Assembly (NCBI GenBank): GCA_910589665.1
Contig: CAJUTR010000017.1
Coordinates: forward strand, 1 to 58,469
Length of the DNA: 58,469 nucleotides
Source of the DNA: an uncultured Eubacterium sp.
Lineage (GTDB): Bacteria > Bacillota > Clostridia > Lachnospirales > Lachnospiraceae
Direction: 5' to 3'
In this document: in pieces, positions 26,981-35,840 of the stretch
How positions within the stretch are numbered: position 1 is the stretch's first letter
Layout: every line of letters starts with the position of its first letter
Notes under the pieces: generated by a model
Database searches by the model: none
Seen by the model: only the letters and a program-made list of their open reading frames with translations
What the model was told of the DNA's origin: nothing
Position numbers and translations under genes: made by a program

Positions 26981-27676
26981 TCAGAACTCTTCCTCGTCCA
27001 GCGGCTCTTCCGCCGGTTCCTCTGATGCGGCAACGATCGCCGACATCTCCTCGATATGCTCCAGCTTGCTCACGGAAATCTCATACGCCACCCTCGTCTC
27101 AAACGTTTCTTCATCCAGCTTCTTTTGATATTCGCGGCTCTGGATCCTTCCCCAGATCTGGATATGCTCCCCAACCTGGAAACCATCGGCAAATCTCGCA
27201 TTCCTTCCCCAGCAGATACACGGAATGTAATCGGATTTCCCATACGGACGGTTTACCGCCAGCAAAAGGTCAGCGATCTCACGTCCCAGCGGCGTCTTAC
27301 GATACACAGGCGCTTTACAGATATACCCGTCTAAAAATATGTAATTCGGTTTTTCACTGCCGATTTCCACCTCATCCACTCTCAAATCTCTCACAAAAAC
27401 CGAAAGGATCAGACGGTTTCTGCTCTCCTCATGCCGGTTGTACGACCGGAACTGTCCGCTTACTTCAAAATATTTCCCCCTATAATCCTTTGACACATCC
27501 ACAAGTCTCTCTGAAACCATGAGAGGGATCGTGTCGTACACGTTACTGAGCCTTCTCACAGAAAGATGCACCATATAAAAACCTTCCCCGTACACTTCGT
27601 GACTGAAAGAGAATTCGCTCACTACCTCTCCATACACATTTACCTGATTGTTTCCTAAAACCTTATCTGTCATCAT
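26981..27676 (-). CDS. SSB-like protein with two OB-fold segments
   Basis: 231 residues. Two OB-type segments are visible: residues about 5-105 (NNQVNVYGEVVSEF to SVFVRDLRV) and 110-205 (NYIFLDGYICKAPVYRKTPLGREIADLLLAVNR, then IPCICWGRNARFA). The latter has the signature of single-stranded DNA-binding proteins. The C-terminus is acidic (EEPLDEEEF), like the SSB tail that recruits partners. It is not the main SSB, which is normally about 150 residues and sits beside rpsF/rpsR. A role in DNA repair or transformation is possible but unproven. Confidence 0.75.
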   Translation of the reverse strand: MMTDKVLGNNQVNVYGEVVSEFSFSHEVYGEGFYMVHLSVRRLSNVYDTIPLMVSERLVDVSKDYRGKYFEVSGQFRSYNRHEESRNRLILSVFVRDLRVDEVEIGSEKPNYIFLDGYICKAPVYRKTPLGREIADLLLAVNRPYGKSDYIPCICWGRNARFADGFQVGEHIQIWGRIQSREYQKKLDEETFETRVAYEISVSKLEHIEEMSAIVAASEEPAEEPLDEEEF

Positions 27677-27701
27677 ATGACCCCCTTTGTTTATTTTTCC
27701 A

Positions 27702-27726
27702 TGAGTACCCCGTCATGGATTTTTTA
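27702..27726. other. Small hairpin in the ssb/typA divergent region
   Basis: CCATGA at about 27702 pairs with TCATGG (loop GTACCCCG) and is followed on the plus strand by six T residues. It lies in the 5' leader of the reverse-strand SSB-like gene and could be a weak terminator or leader structure. The rest of 27677-27876 holds the typA promoter and no gene. Confidence 0.35.
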
Positions 27727-27784
27727 TCGTTACCTTAATAATGATATGCTCATATCCCCCTCTTTAGAACCAAAATAATTCAAT

Positions 27785-27813
27785 TTGCTTAATTTTTTTT
27801 ATTGTGCTACAAT
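27785..27813 (+). promoter_or_regulatory. Promoter of typA
   Basis: TTGCTT at 27785-27790 and TACAAT at 27808-27813 with a 17-base spacer; leader of about 55 bases to the ATG. Confidence 0.6.
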
Positions 27814-27876
27814 ATGTAAGGCGGTAGAGGTTATACTTTACTTACTATAATAACACATGAAAGGGTATCTTTGCAA

Positions 27877-29709
27877 ATGTTTACGAAAAGAAATGACATA
27901 AGAAATATTGCGATCATCGCACACGTAGACCACGGCAAGACGACGATCGTAGATGAACTATTGAAGCAGAGCGGCGTGTTCCGCGCGAACCAGGAAGTTG
28001 CCGAGCGTGTCATGGACTCAAACGACATCGAACGGGAACGCGGCATTACGATCTTATCCAAGAACACGGCCATTCACTACGGGGACGTAAAAATAAATAT
28101 CATTGATACGCCGGGCCATGCAGACTTCGGCGGGGAAGTGGAGCGCGTACTGAAAATGGTAAATGGCGTCATTCTCGTGGTGGACGCGTTTGAAGGGGCG
28201 ATGCCGCAGACAAAATTCGTGCTGAAAAAAGCGCTGGAACTCTCGCTCCCCGTCGTTGCGTGCATCAATAAGATCGACCGCCCCGAAGCCCGCCCTGAAG
28301 AAGTCGTCGATGAGATCCTTGAATTATTCATTGACCTTGATGCCGATGAATCGCAGCTTGACTGCCCGTTTATCTTTGCTTCCGCAAAGGAGGGTACCGC
28401 TTCTGCTTCGCTAGAAGAAGCGGGAACAGATATGAAGCCGCTTTTTGACGCGATCATCGACTATATCCCCGCGCCGGAGGGAGACCCGGACACCGATACG
28501 CAGGTGCTCATCAGCACGATCGATTACAATGAATATGTCGGACGGATCGGTGTGGGAAAAGTAGATAACGGCTCCGTTCGTGTCAACCAGGACGTTGCGA
28601 TCGTGAACGCACATGATCCTGAAAAATACAAGAAAGTAAAAATAAGCAAACTCTACGAATTTGAGGGATTGAACCGTGTCGAGGTGAAGGAAGCCGGCAT
28701 TGGTTCCATCGTTGCGATCTCAGGCATTTCCGACATCCATATCGGCGACACCCTCTGTTCTCCGGAAGATCCTCAGCCAATCCCGTTCCAACGGATTTCC
28801 GAACCAACGATTTCGATGGATTTTATCGTAAATGACAGTCCGCTCGCCGGACAGGAAGGAAAATATGTCACATCCCGTCACCTGCGCGACCGCCTTTACC
28901 GTATGCTGAATACCGATGTCAGCCTGCGCGTCGAAGATACCGATACAACAGAAGCGTTCAAAGTATCCGGCCGCGGCGAACTCCATCTGTCTGTTCTCAT
29001 CGAGAATATGAGGCGTGAAGGATATGAATTCGCAGTTAGCAAACCGGAAGTTTTATATAAAACCGATGAGCACGGAAAGAAGTTAGAACCGATGGAGCGT
29101 GCCTACGTGGACGTGCCTGACGAATTTACCGGCACCGTCATCGACAAACTCAGCCAACGCAAAGGCGAGCTTCAGGCGATGACTCCTCACGGCGCCGGCA
29201 CGACAAGGCTGGAATTTCTCATTCCATCCCGCGGCCTGATCGGCTACCGCGGAGAATTTATGACAGATACAAAAGGAAACGGCATCATCAACACCGAATT
29301 TTATGGCTATGGTTCGTACAAAGGCGACATCGCCTACCGGAAGCAGGGTTCCCTCATCGCGTATGAGACCGGGGAGACCGTTACCTATGGCCTGTTTGGC
29401 GCACAGGAACGCGGCACTCTGTTTGTCGGCCCCGGAGAAAAAGTTTACGGTGGTATGGTCGTCGGGCAAAATGGCAAAACTGATGATATCGAAGTAAATG
29501 TATGCCGGAAAAAGCAGCTGACGAACACTAGAGCGTCCGGCTCGGATGACGCGCTCCGCCTCTCACCGAAAAAAGAGCTGAGCCTGGAGGAAGCGATCGA
29601 ATTTATCGACACCGATGAACTGCTCGAGATCACACCCGAACATCTGCGCATCCGCAAGAAGATTCTGGACGGAACCGAGCGCTACCGTTCCAAACGCAAC
29701 GCGACTTGA
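27877..29709 (+). CDS. typA: Translational GTPase TypA/BipA
   Basis: 610 residues, the family length. A ribosome-associated GTPase related to EF-G and LepA that helps 50S assembly and stress adaptation. G motifs are AHVDHGKTT (G1), RGITI (G2), DTPGHADF (G3) and NKIDRPEARP (G4), followed by domain 2, the EF-G-like domains and the C-terminal TypA domain (RGLIGYRGEF region and NTRASGSDDALRL). ATG 27877 is the best start, in line with homologues that begin with a charged stretch followed by DIRNIAIIAHVDHGKT. Confidence 0.96.
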   Translation: MFTKRNDIRNIAIIAHVDHGKTTIVDELLKQSGVFRANQEVAERVMDSNDIERERGITILSKNTAIHYGDVKINIIDTPGHADFGGEVERVLKMVNGVILVVDAFEGAMPQTKFVLKKALELSLPVVACINKIDRPEARPEEVVDEILELFIDLDADESQLDCPFIFASAKEGTASASLEEAGTDMKPLFDAIIDYIPAPEGDPDTDTQVLISTIDYNEYVGRIGVGKVDNGSVRVNQDVAIVNAHDPEKYKKVKISKLYEFEGLNRVEVKEAGIGSIVAISGISDIHIGDTLCSPEDPQPIPFQRISEPTISMDFIVNDSPLAGQEGKYVTSRHLRDRLYRMLNTDVSLRVEDTDTTEAFKVSGRGELHLSVLIENMRREGYEFAVSKPEVLYKTDEHGKKLEPMERAYVDVPDEFTGTVIDKLSQRKGELQAMTPHGAGTTRLEFLIPSRGLIGYRGEFMTDTKGNGIINTEFYGYGSYKGDIAYRKQGSLIAYETGETVTYGLFGAQERGTLFVGPGEKVYGGMVVGQNGKTDDIEVNVCRKKQLTNTRASGSDDALRLSPKKELSLEEAIEFIDTDELLEITPEHLRIRKKILDGTERYRSKRNAT

Positions 29710-29761
29710 CCGCTTATCGCAATGACTTATGCTTATCGCAATCGCTAATATGGAGGATAAT

Positions 29762-30667
29762 ATGGAATTAAAACCGATCAGCCCATTTGTACAAAATATC
29801 TTTCAGAAATATGAAAGCATGAGGCCCTGCTTTATGAGCGAGGGACATTTCCTGAATCAGTTTTTATGGGAAAATTACTATCAAACCAAATTTGCTCATG
29901 ACGACACCGCGCTGTACTTGTTTTTTGAAAAAGACGGGAAAAAAGGCGCTTTTTGCCCTCTGTGCCCCGTTGATCACCTGGCGGAAGCGTTCCGGCGCAT
30001 GCAGCGCCAGTTCCACGATGTATGGGGTGTGAAAATGAACGTATTCCTGATCGACACGCTGACAAAAGACGTATGGGAGAGCGCCGGCCTGCTGTCCGGC
30101 TATACCATCCACGAAGACCGTGACAGCGCGGACTACATTTACGAGGCAGAAAAGCTAAAAAGTCTGAGCGGGCGCGCCCTACACAAGAAAAAAAATCTCG
30201 TCAACGCGTTCCAACGCGAATACGAGGGGCGTTTTTCCTACGAAACACTCGGCTGCCGTAATATTGAAGAGGTGAAGGAATTCCATGAGCAATGGCTGGA
30301 CGAGCGGCGCGTCGATGACAAGTATAACTGTATAGATAACGAAGAGGAAGGCGTTTACCGTCTGCTCGGCAACTGCAGGAGCGTAGACTGCCATATGGGT
30401 GGCATCCGCATGGACGGCAACCTCGTCGCCTATTCGATCGGCAGCTACTGTCCGTCGATCCAGTGCGCATTTATCCATATCGAGAAAGCAAAAACGGATA
30501 TCAAGGGATTGTATAACTACATCAACCAACAATTCCTCCTGCACGAATTTCCGGAGGCGCGTTATGTCAATCGGGAAGACGATCTCGGACAGGAGAATTT
30601 AAGAAAAGCGAAGCTTTCTTATAAACCGATCCGTCTGGAGGAAAAATTTTATCTGTTTGAAAAATAA
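29762..30667 (+). CDS. DUF2156 (phosphatidylglycerol lysyltransferase C-terminal-like) protein
   Basis: 301 residues with a tandem GNAT-like fold of the DUF2156/LPG_synthase_C type. Landmarks are the cysteine pair FCPLCPVD, LSGRALHKKKNLVNAFQREY (the conserved K..N.. loop), DCHMGGIRMDGNLVAYSIGSY and a C-terminal YVNREDDLGQENLRKAKLSYKP, typical of this soluble group. Unlike MprF it has no membrane half, so lipid aminoacylation is not assured; an amino-acyl or acyl transferase on another acceptor is equally likely. GGAGG lies 6 bases before the ATG. It follows typA by 52 bases and ends at a strong terminator. Confidence 0.75.
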   Translation: MELKPISPFVQNIFQKYESMRPCFMSEGHFLNQFLWENYYQTKFAHDDTALYLFFEKDGKKGAFCPLCPVDHLAEAFRRMQRQFHDVWGVKMNVFLIDTLTKDVWESAGLLSGYTIHEDRDSADYIYEAEKLKSLSGRALHKKKNLVNAFQREYEGRFSYETLGCRNIEEVKEFHEQWLDERRVDDKYNCIDNEEEGVYRLLGNCRSVDCHMGGIRMDGNLVAYSIGSYCPSIQCAFIHIEKAKTDIKGLYNYINQQFLLHEFPEARYVNREDDLGQENLRKAKLSYKPIRLEEKFYLFEK

Positions 30668-30677
30668 ATACGGAAAC

Positions 30678-30742
30678 AAAGGACTGCCACACTAGTTTCT
30701 CGATAAGCCCCTTCGATTGTTCTAGCACGGCAGTCCTTTTTT
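30678..30742. terminator. Bidirectional terminator after DUF2156 gene
   Basis: AAAGGACTGCC at 30678-30688 pairs with GGCAGTCCTTT at 30729-30739, closing a 40-base loop and followed by T residues; A residues precede the left arm, so it can act on both converging genes. Confidence 0.75.
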
Positions 30743-30752
30743 CATCGCCAGA

Positions 30753-33700
30753 TCATTTTACAGTAAATCCAGCTTTCTTTATTTTTTTCTTATAGTCTTT
30801 TGCTTTCGCAGCAGGAAGTTTAAACTTCGCCTTTTTGGAAATGCCTTTAAACGCATTCTTATCAACCGCTGAGATCTTCTTCCCCTTGATCACAACCTTT
30901 TTCAATTCCTTACATTTATAAAACGCCTTGGCGCCAATCTTCGTAACCGCTGCACTGATCGTAACGTTTTTCACATATTTGTTATTTGCCAGCGCTTTTG
31001 ATGCAATTTCTGTTACCGGATAAGTTGTTCCCTGATATGTCACTTTCGCTGGGATTGAAACGGTCTTACTTTTCTTGTTCGTCGTTCCCGCATACGTCAG
31101 GGTGACTTTTCCCGATACTGCTTTCGCAACATATTTATTTTTGCCCACTGTAACCTTCTGACCCTGCTTCAGGGCAGCCGGTGCCGGCGCGGCAGAAGGC
31201 GAAACCGTCGGCACGGAAGGCTGGATTGTGCCAGTCGGCGGAACTGACGGTTTTTGTGATTCAGACGGTGCCGGTTTATTCATCTCATCCGGTTCACCCG
31301 GTGTAGGTGTCGGACTGTACACCGGATCAACCGTAACAACGATCCCGATTTCCAATATCCCATAATGCTCGGTATCTACCGGAGTAAACAGTACTAGATA
31401 TTTCGTTTTCCCGCTGTCTGATACAGAAGGCTTGATTTCCGGCTGTTTCCAAGAGAATATTCCCTCTACATCTGCGGATCCGTGCTTGATCTGCGATTCA
31501 CTCAAACTCTGACCTTCTACGATCTTACCTGCTTCTGGCACGACGCAGATACTTGGCAATGCCTTCACGATCGTAAAATCTACAACTGCTTCGGCACTCT
31601 TATAGCAAACCGTGGCGCCGCTCGTCACACGCAACGTATAATCACCAGGCTCTTTCGGTACACTGGCAGTATACTCTGAGTCCTCTGCATTTTTCTTTTT
31701 ATATTCATACGTCAGGTTTCCTAATGACGGATTGATCACCTCTGGTTCAATATCCTCACCATAGACCGTATCTTTACAGATCACCTGCAACGGATTCTCT
31801 ACTTTATTGATCACAAAATACTTCTTTGTGGAGCCATACGCCGCGTAATCTCCCCGGCCTTTGACCGTTACACTTCCCTGTCCTGGTAATACGTTACTGC
31901 CATACGATACAGAATAATCAATTCCTTTGCGCAGTTCCTCCCCGCCAAGTGTCACTGTGACTTCCGGCTTGATGCGCTGTCCATTGTAATCCTGCGGGGC
32001 AATGTCTGCTACCACGGCATTGCGCATCACCTGGTCGCTCCATTCGCAACCGGACTCTGCTACATTTTTATAATACGTAAACGCCCCTTCCGCAGCATGA
32101 TAGATTGCGATATCAAACTGTTTCGTATCATTGAACTCTAACAGATATGACTGCCCTTCCGGTTTGCAGAGAGTTCCATACACCGGATCTTCTGATGAAG
32201 TCCTGCTGGCAAAATAGTCAAACATGCTGCCGTCAAAACTCTTTTCGTTTAACCCATCCTCTTTTGTCATATTGAAAATCCCACATGCCATCTCATCCGA
32301 CTCCACGCTTAAAAAGGTAGAGGAACTATATCCACACATAGAAATCTCTGGAAAAAAGAACAGAATCAGTTCTGCCGGAATTGCCGAGTCTATATCCGTT
32401 ATTCCTAATTCATCTAGATCTGCCTGCTTACTTGGAAAACTTATCGTTGGCGTTCCAGGGTGTCCCTTATAATAATACTCATAAGAATCACCATAGTATT
32501 CTATCACCATTTTTGCGTAATCTTTAAAATCCTCCTCAGTCGTAACAGTAGTGCCCAAAATTACCATAACAGGTTTTCCCGATTTATTTGCTTCGCTAAA
32601 CATATCATCATTAAAATGATACAATTTCTTAAAAGCCGTATCCTTACTTACATTCTGTACAGCTGAGAGCATTTGGGCAATATTTTTGTTGGAAGCATTT
32701 TCCTTCACTTTTTGCAGAACCTCTGCATTTCCAGAACTAAAATTATTTTTTCTTCCAACCCACCATTCTACGTTCGAATCTTCTGCTGCAACAGCCGCAT
32801 ATTTTTCAAGCGCCTGATAATACAGATTTCCATTATTTCCCAAATACTTAGCCCATGACGCATCAAACCTTCCTTCTTCTCGGGATCTCTCCTTCAATCT
32901 CTGCCAGTCTTTGCGCATATCTTCATATAACGAACCATCTGTATCCTCTTGGAACATATTATTATAGATGTAATATGTTCCACTCCCATCTGATAGAAAT
33001 ACCGTGCGGTATTGTGACTCTGGTATCCGATTTGCCTCAAAAAGTACCAGCATATGTTCGATATAATTATCTGTCGAATAAAGAGTAAATGTGGAATTTG
33101 GATTCATCTCATACAGATCTTTTACATATGCCGACATTTGATTTCTTGCTCCCAGCCAGTCTGCAAATGTTTGATCATAAGCTCCCTTTGGTGCCGTTGG
33201 CAACTTATACACATTTTCTGGGAGTTCATCCCAGTTCCATGCTGCCAGTCTGTGAAACATGGTAATAGTAGGGATTGGATCTCCATCCGCATCCTTCGTT
33301 ATACAGTAGTTTTCATTTGTCGTTTGATTCTCTGCGCCATCCCACAGGGAAAGGGAAAATAAAACTGCAGGAAATGTAGCACTCACCAACGCCAGATTGT
33401 ACTGCTCCGCCACAATCCCAACTGTGGCCGTCTCCGACGCACTCACCATCGAACCAGACTTAGTATATTCCACTTTGACGCTGAATTTTCCAAAGTTCTC
33501 AAAATCCATCGAATACTCAGTCTTTCCAGTCTCTAATGGGATTGTTTTCGTTACATTTTGAGTGACAGTATTACCATAATACATATTTGCCGTAATTTTT
33601 ACAGAGTCCGCCCGTCCATCTGCCAGTATGGCATCATTTCCTGCAATCCGGAGTGTCAGATCCGTTGCATTTACGTTCGTCTGCTCTAGTTCAACATCCC

Positions 33701-33869
33701 CAAACTCATTTTCTACCATTACTGCAGTTGTCGTAACCTCATTTGTGCCTGTCTCCGCGCTTTCTCCTGAAGCGGCAGCCGCCAGATGAAATCCTGATCC
33801 TGACAGCGGAGATAATATCATTGCCATCACCAATAATGAGGCAAACACTCGCCTTTTCCACTTGTTCAT
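30753..33869 (-). CDS. Secreted surface protein with GT80 sialyltransferase-like domain
   Basis: About 1,038 residues from ATG 33869 (numbers below include four upstream codons). Signal peptide to about residue 38. A beta-rich region at 55-155 is followed by a segment at about 160-530 with the marks of GT80 sialyltransferases: an SDGSGTYY stretch (Asp298), GTTVTTEEDFKDYA, YYKGHPGTP (His474-Pro475), IPAELILFF (Glu504) and MCGYSSSTF (Ser519-Ser520). These correspond, from memory, to the catalytic Asp, HP, Glu and SS motifs of the Pasteurella and Photobacterium enzymes. Then come Ig-like/MBG-type modules (620-850), a Pro/Ser/Thr linker (855-900) and a BspA-like leucine-rich repeat tail (905-1042) rich in lysine that may bind the wall. 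Such a transferase fold outside the cell is odd. Confidence 0.75.
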   Translation of the reverse strand: MNKWKRRVFASLLVMAMILSPLSGSGFHLAAAASGESAETGTNEVTTTAVMVENEFGDVELEQTNVNATDLTLRIAGNDAILADGRADSVKITANMYYGNTVTQNVTKTIPLETGKTEYSMDFENFGKFSVKVEYTKSGSMVSASETATVGIVAEQYNLALVSATFPAVLFSLSLWDGAENQTTNENYCITKDADGDPIPTITMFHRLAAWNWDELPENVYKLPTAPKGAYDQTFADWLGARNQMSAYVKDLYEMNPNSTFTLYSTDNYIEHMLVLFEANRIPESQYRTVFLSDGSGTYYIYNNMFQEDTDGSLYEDMRKDWQRLKERSREEGRFDASWAKYLGNNGNLYYQALEKYAAVAAEDSNVEWWVGRKNNFSSGNAEVLQKVKENASNKNIAQMLSAVQNVSKDTAFKKLYHFNDDMFSEANKSGKPVMVILGTTVTTEEDFKDYAKMVIEYYGDSYEYYYKGHPGTPTISFPSKQADLDELGITDIDSAIPAELILFFFPEISMCGYSSSTFLSVESDEMACGIFNMTKEDGLNEKSFDGSMFDYFASRTSSEDPVYGTLCKPEGQSYLLEFNDTKQFDIAIYHAAEGAFTYYKNVAESGCEWSDQVMRNAVVADIAPQDYNGQRIKPEVTVTLGGEELRKGIDYSVSYGSNVLPGQGSVTVKGRGDYAAYGSTKKYFVINKVENPLQVICKDTVYGEDIEPEVINPSLGNLTYEYKKKNAEDSEYTASVPKEPGDYTLRVTSGATVCYKSAEAVVDFTIVKALPSICVVPEAGKIVEGQSLSESQIKHGSADVEGIFSWKQPEIKPSVSDSGKTKYLVLFTPVDTEHYGILEIGIVVTVDPVYSPTPTPGEPDEMNKPAPSESQKPSVPPTGTIQPSVPTVSPSAAPAPAALKQGQKVTVGKNKYVAKAVSGKVTLTYAGTTNKKSKTVSIPAKVTYQGTTYPVTEIASKALANNKYVKNVTISAAVTKIGAKAFYKCKELKKVVIKGKKISAVDKNAFKGISKKAKFKLPAAKAKDYKKKIKKAGFTVK

Positions 33870-33953
33870 TGCTCCATACACTCCTTTGTTATATGCTTGG
33901 TGCTGCAGATCTCAAGTTTTGAACCATTTGATCTTAACATCATATGATTACTT

Positions 33954-33982
33954 ACAGTAGCATATTTGCATAAATCTGTCAA
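33954..33982 (-). promoter_or_regulatory. Promoter of the GT80-like surface protein gene
   Basis: Reverse-strand TTGACA (33982-33977) and TACTGT (33959-33954), spacer 17. The -35 box overlaps the end of the upstream kinase-like gene fragment. Confidence 0.7.
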
Positions 33983-34283
33983 CGATTTGGAACCTTAAAA
34001 AAATTGCCATTTACACATTCGGTTACCCAATAAGCCATATTTTCCGGGTCACTAAAATTTTTTTGGTTAAGAAGTACAAAATCTACTTCTTTTTCTATAT
34101 TCCTGTACCGTTTCATATCCGTCCGGTCCCGGTCGAATACCTCGTCAATATCATCCCCCCGCTGGAACATCCGGATTAGCCTGTCTCGCCTCGATACTTT
34201 GATATAGAAAATATGTATGTCATATTCTGCTCCGCCGTATCCGACTGCGCAAAAATATTTTGACGGTCTTTCATTTTCTCATA
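33979..34283 (-). pseudogene. Guanylate-kinase-like gene remnant, frameshifted
   Basis: Two pieces in different frames make sense together: an upstream KMKDRQNIFAQSDTAE and a downstream EYDIHIFYIKVSRRDRLIRM followed by FQRGDDIDEVFDRDR and VDFVLLNQ. The second piece resembles the C-terminal half of guanylate-kinase-type P-loop kinases (HIFYIKV, an arginine-rich lid, an RD box, and a final VDFVL strand). The P-loop half is missing. The frame break lies near 34235-34245. Fragment of a phage or defence gene is likely. Confidence 0.45.
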
Positions 34284-34290
34284 TCCGAAC

Positions 34291-34533
34291 TTATTTATTC
34301 AACGCCGCGCTCCTCTGTCCCCCATCCACGATCCATAAACCGTTTCCTTTTTGTTCCCCTAAAATAATTGGCGGAATATAGCCCCCTGTCAGGATCGTTA
34401 CGATCAGTTCGCTGATCTGTTCACTGTTCCAGACAAAATATCTCGCCGCATCCGCGTCCTTTCGAATAAGATTTTCCCTTATCTTTCGTAAATATGTCTC
34501 CAGTGTATCCGTCTGTCTTCGTAGTTTTGTCAT
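34291..34533 (-). pseudogene. DUF262/ParB-like domain protein, N-terminal fragment
   Basis: 80 residues including RYFVWNSEQISELIVTILTG, YIPPIILGE and WIVDGGQRSAALNK, the ParB-like nuclease core of DUF262 (GmrSD-type or phage) proteins, where DGGQR is the conserved nucleotide/DNA-binding motif. Intact members continue for several hundred residues; here a stop follows at once, and the +1 frame goes on with KFGYEKMKDRQN into the kinase-like scrap. So a frameshift and deletion have removed the rest. Confidence 0.55.
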
Positions 34534-34556
34534 GTTTTCCTCATTCCTTCATTTTA

Positions 34557-34775
34557 CTAAATCAAAACCGAAACATTACGCTCCGAATAGATTGCCGCAT
34601 GATGTTCCGCATACTGCTTTTTTGTTAACTGCATATATTTTCGTATTTCCTGCGGCTTATAACCGTCTGCTTTCAGCAACAATATCCTCTTCTGTTCCCT
34701 GGAAAGCCTGTTTAAATATTTCAGCATCCGCTCGCTGTAACTTTCCCCATTTCGCTCGAGCACTTCTTCTTCCAT
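34557..34775 (-). CDS. Small sigma-70 region 4-like DNA-binding protein
   Basis: 72 residues with a single helix-turn-helix: LSREQKRILLLKADGYKPQEIRKYM and then LTKKQYAEHHAAI, matching the region 4 pattern of sigma factors and small phage-borne regulators. No region 2. It is followed 23 bases later by the DUF262 fragment on the same strand, so the two were probably one cassette. Function unknown; could regulate the cassette. Confidence 0.5.
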   Translation of the reverse strand: MEEEVLERNGESYSERMLKYLNRLSREQKRILLLKADGYKPQEIRKYMQLTKKQYAEHHAAIYSERNVSVLI

Positions 34776-34956
34776 ATCATATATTTACAGCTATTTTGTT
34801 ATGAGAAATCCAGTAAAATCAGTACTTCTCATGTGGTTCCTATAAAGAAACGGCTATTTTTCGGCGGTTTCTGTAATTTTCAGGACAGAAAATGGCTTGG
34901 TTCGATTGTGTTTGGTCACATATAAAAAATAGACTTCCAAACAAATTCTTCGCCCG

Positions 34957-35268
34957 CTATAGCAAATTCTTATACTGCTGCCTACTATCCACAACCGCAT
35001 ATATAGTTATAATTCCCGCATCACTATTTACTTTATAAAATACAAGATGCCGCTCCACAATAAGGACTCTGTAACCTTGCTTCCGCAATATTGAATATTT
35101 AGGGACGCTTCCTGACATTGGAAAATCTTCTAAACGCTTGATCGCCATTTCTATTTTTCCCAAATAATTCAATGCTATATCAATACTCCCTGAATCATCT
35201 GCAATATAAAAAATTATTTGCCGTAGCTGCTCATCTGCTTTATCAGTCCTAATAATTTTATACTTCAT
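34957..35268 (-). CDS. RelE/ParE-family toxin
   Basis: 103 residues with the RelE/ParE layout: MKYKIIRTDKADEQLRQIIFYIAD at the start, two helices, then FPMSGSVPK, the strand YRVLIVERHLVFYKV and IITIYAVVDSRQQY at the end, which carries the usual basic/aromatic catalytic-face residues. Members either cleave mRNA on the ribosome or poison gyrase; this cannot be decided here. It overlaps the antitoxin gene upstream by 11 bases, the usual coupling of type II modules. Confidence 0.88.
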   Translation of the reverse strand: MKYKIIRTDKADEQLRQIIFYIADDSGSIDIALNYLGKIEMAIKRLEDFPMSGSVPKYSILRKQGYRVLIVERHLVFYKVNSDAGIITIYAVVDSRQQYKNLL

Positions 35269-35539
35269 TTGCTTTCCTCTCTGTCAGAGATCTTCTTATA
35301 TCCACAAATGTATCTTGTATTGATGCCACTCTTCCATTTGCAACATCTTCTTCCGCTTCCGCCAGTACCCGCAACAATTCCAGTTCTGACTTCATTTGGT
35401 AATAATCCTGTAATCCTAAAATTGCGGTATCTCCATGTCCATTGACTGTAATAATTACCGTATTTCTCTCTTCATGGCATTGTCTTGATATTTCGCTATA
35501 ATGGTTTCGCAAATCTGATGATGGTCTAATTGATTCCAT
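35258..35539 (-). CDS. Phd/YefM-family antitoxin
   Basis: 93 residues. IRPSSDLRNHYSEISRQCHEE followed by VIITVNGHGDTAILGLQDYY is the Phd/YefM N-terminal DNA-binding and dimerisation fold; the C-terminal 40 residues are helical and acidic and would wrap the toxin. The first gene of the toxin-antitoxin pair, preceded by AGGAGGG and by a promoter with a palindrome on its -10 box, consistent with autorepression. Confidence 0.9.
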   Translation of the reverse strand: MESIRPSSDLRNHYSEISRQCHEERNTVIITVNGHGDTAILGLQDYYQMKSELELLRVLAEAEEDVANGRVASIQDTFVDIRRSLTERKANEV

Positions 35540-35567
35540 ATGAATCCCTCCTGTAGATCATTCGTTA

Positions 35568-35601
35568 GTCATATTATATCTCAATATGACTATATTATCA
35601 A
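35568..35601 (-). promoter_or_regulatory. Antitoxin promoter with overlapping operator palindrome
   Basis: Reverse-strand TTGATA (35601-35596), 17-base spacer and perfect TATAAT (35578-35573). The inverted repeat GTCATATT (35568-35575)/AATATGAC (35583-35590) covers the -10 box and is a likely binding site for the antitoxin or complex. Confidence 0.75.
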
Positions 35602-35840
35602 TCTATTTTTTTCATATCTTGTTGTAACTTGAATTCTATCGTCCTTGTACTTCCTCCCGTTCTCCTGATCAGTTCATCTTGTCCAATAACTTTAACAAGA
35701 TTTGCAATTTTTCTTCCTAATTCTTCTCATACATATCACATTGCAAAAAATTATCCATCCAAATATTGTCTTTAATATTATCTTTGAATTCTTCAATTAT
35801 TTTAACTATTGTTGCCTTTTCTTTTTCACTCTGTCCATAA
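35598..35840 (-). pseudogene. Eroded reverse-strand coding remnants
   Basis: Two open pieces without starts: one reads EELGRKIANLVKVIGQDELI and GGSTRTIEF and ends at TGA 35600-35598; the other, just upstream in another frame, reads EKEKATIVKIIEEFKDNIKD. They look like the tail of one frameshifted gene of unknown family, truncated by the IS110 fragment. No function can be given. The rest of this stretch holds the antitoxin promoter. Confidence 0.3.
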
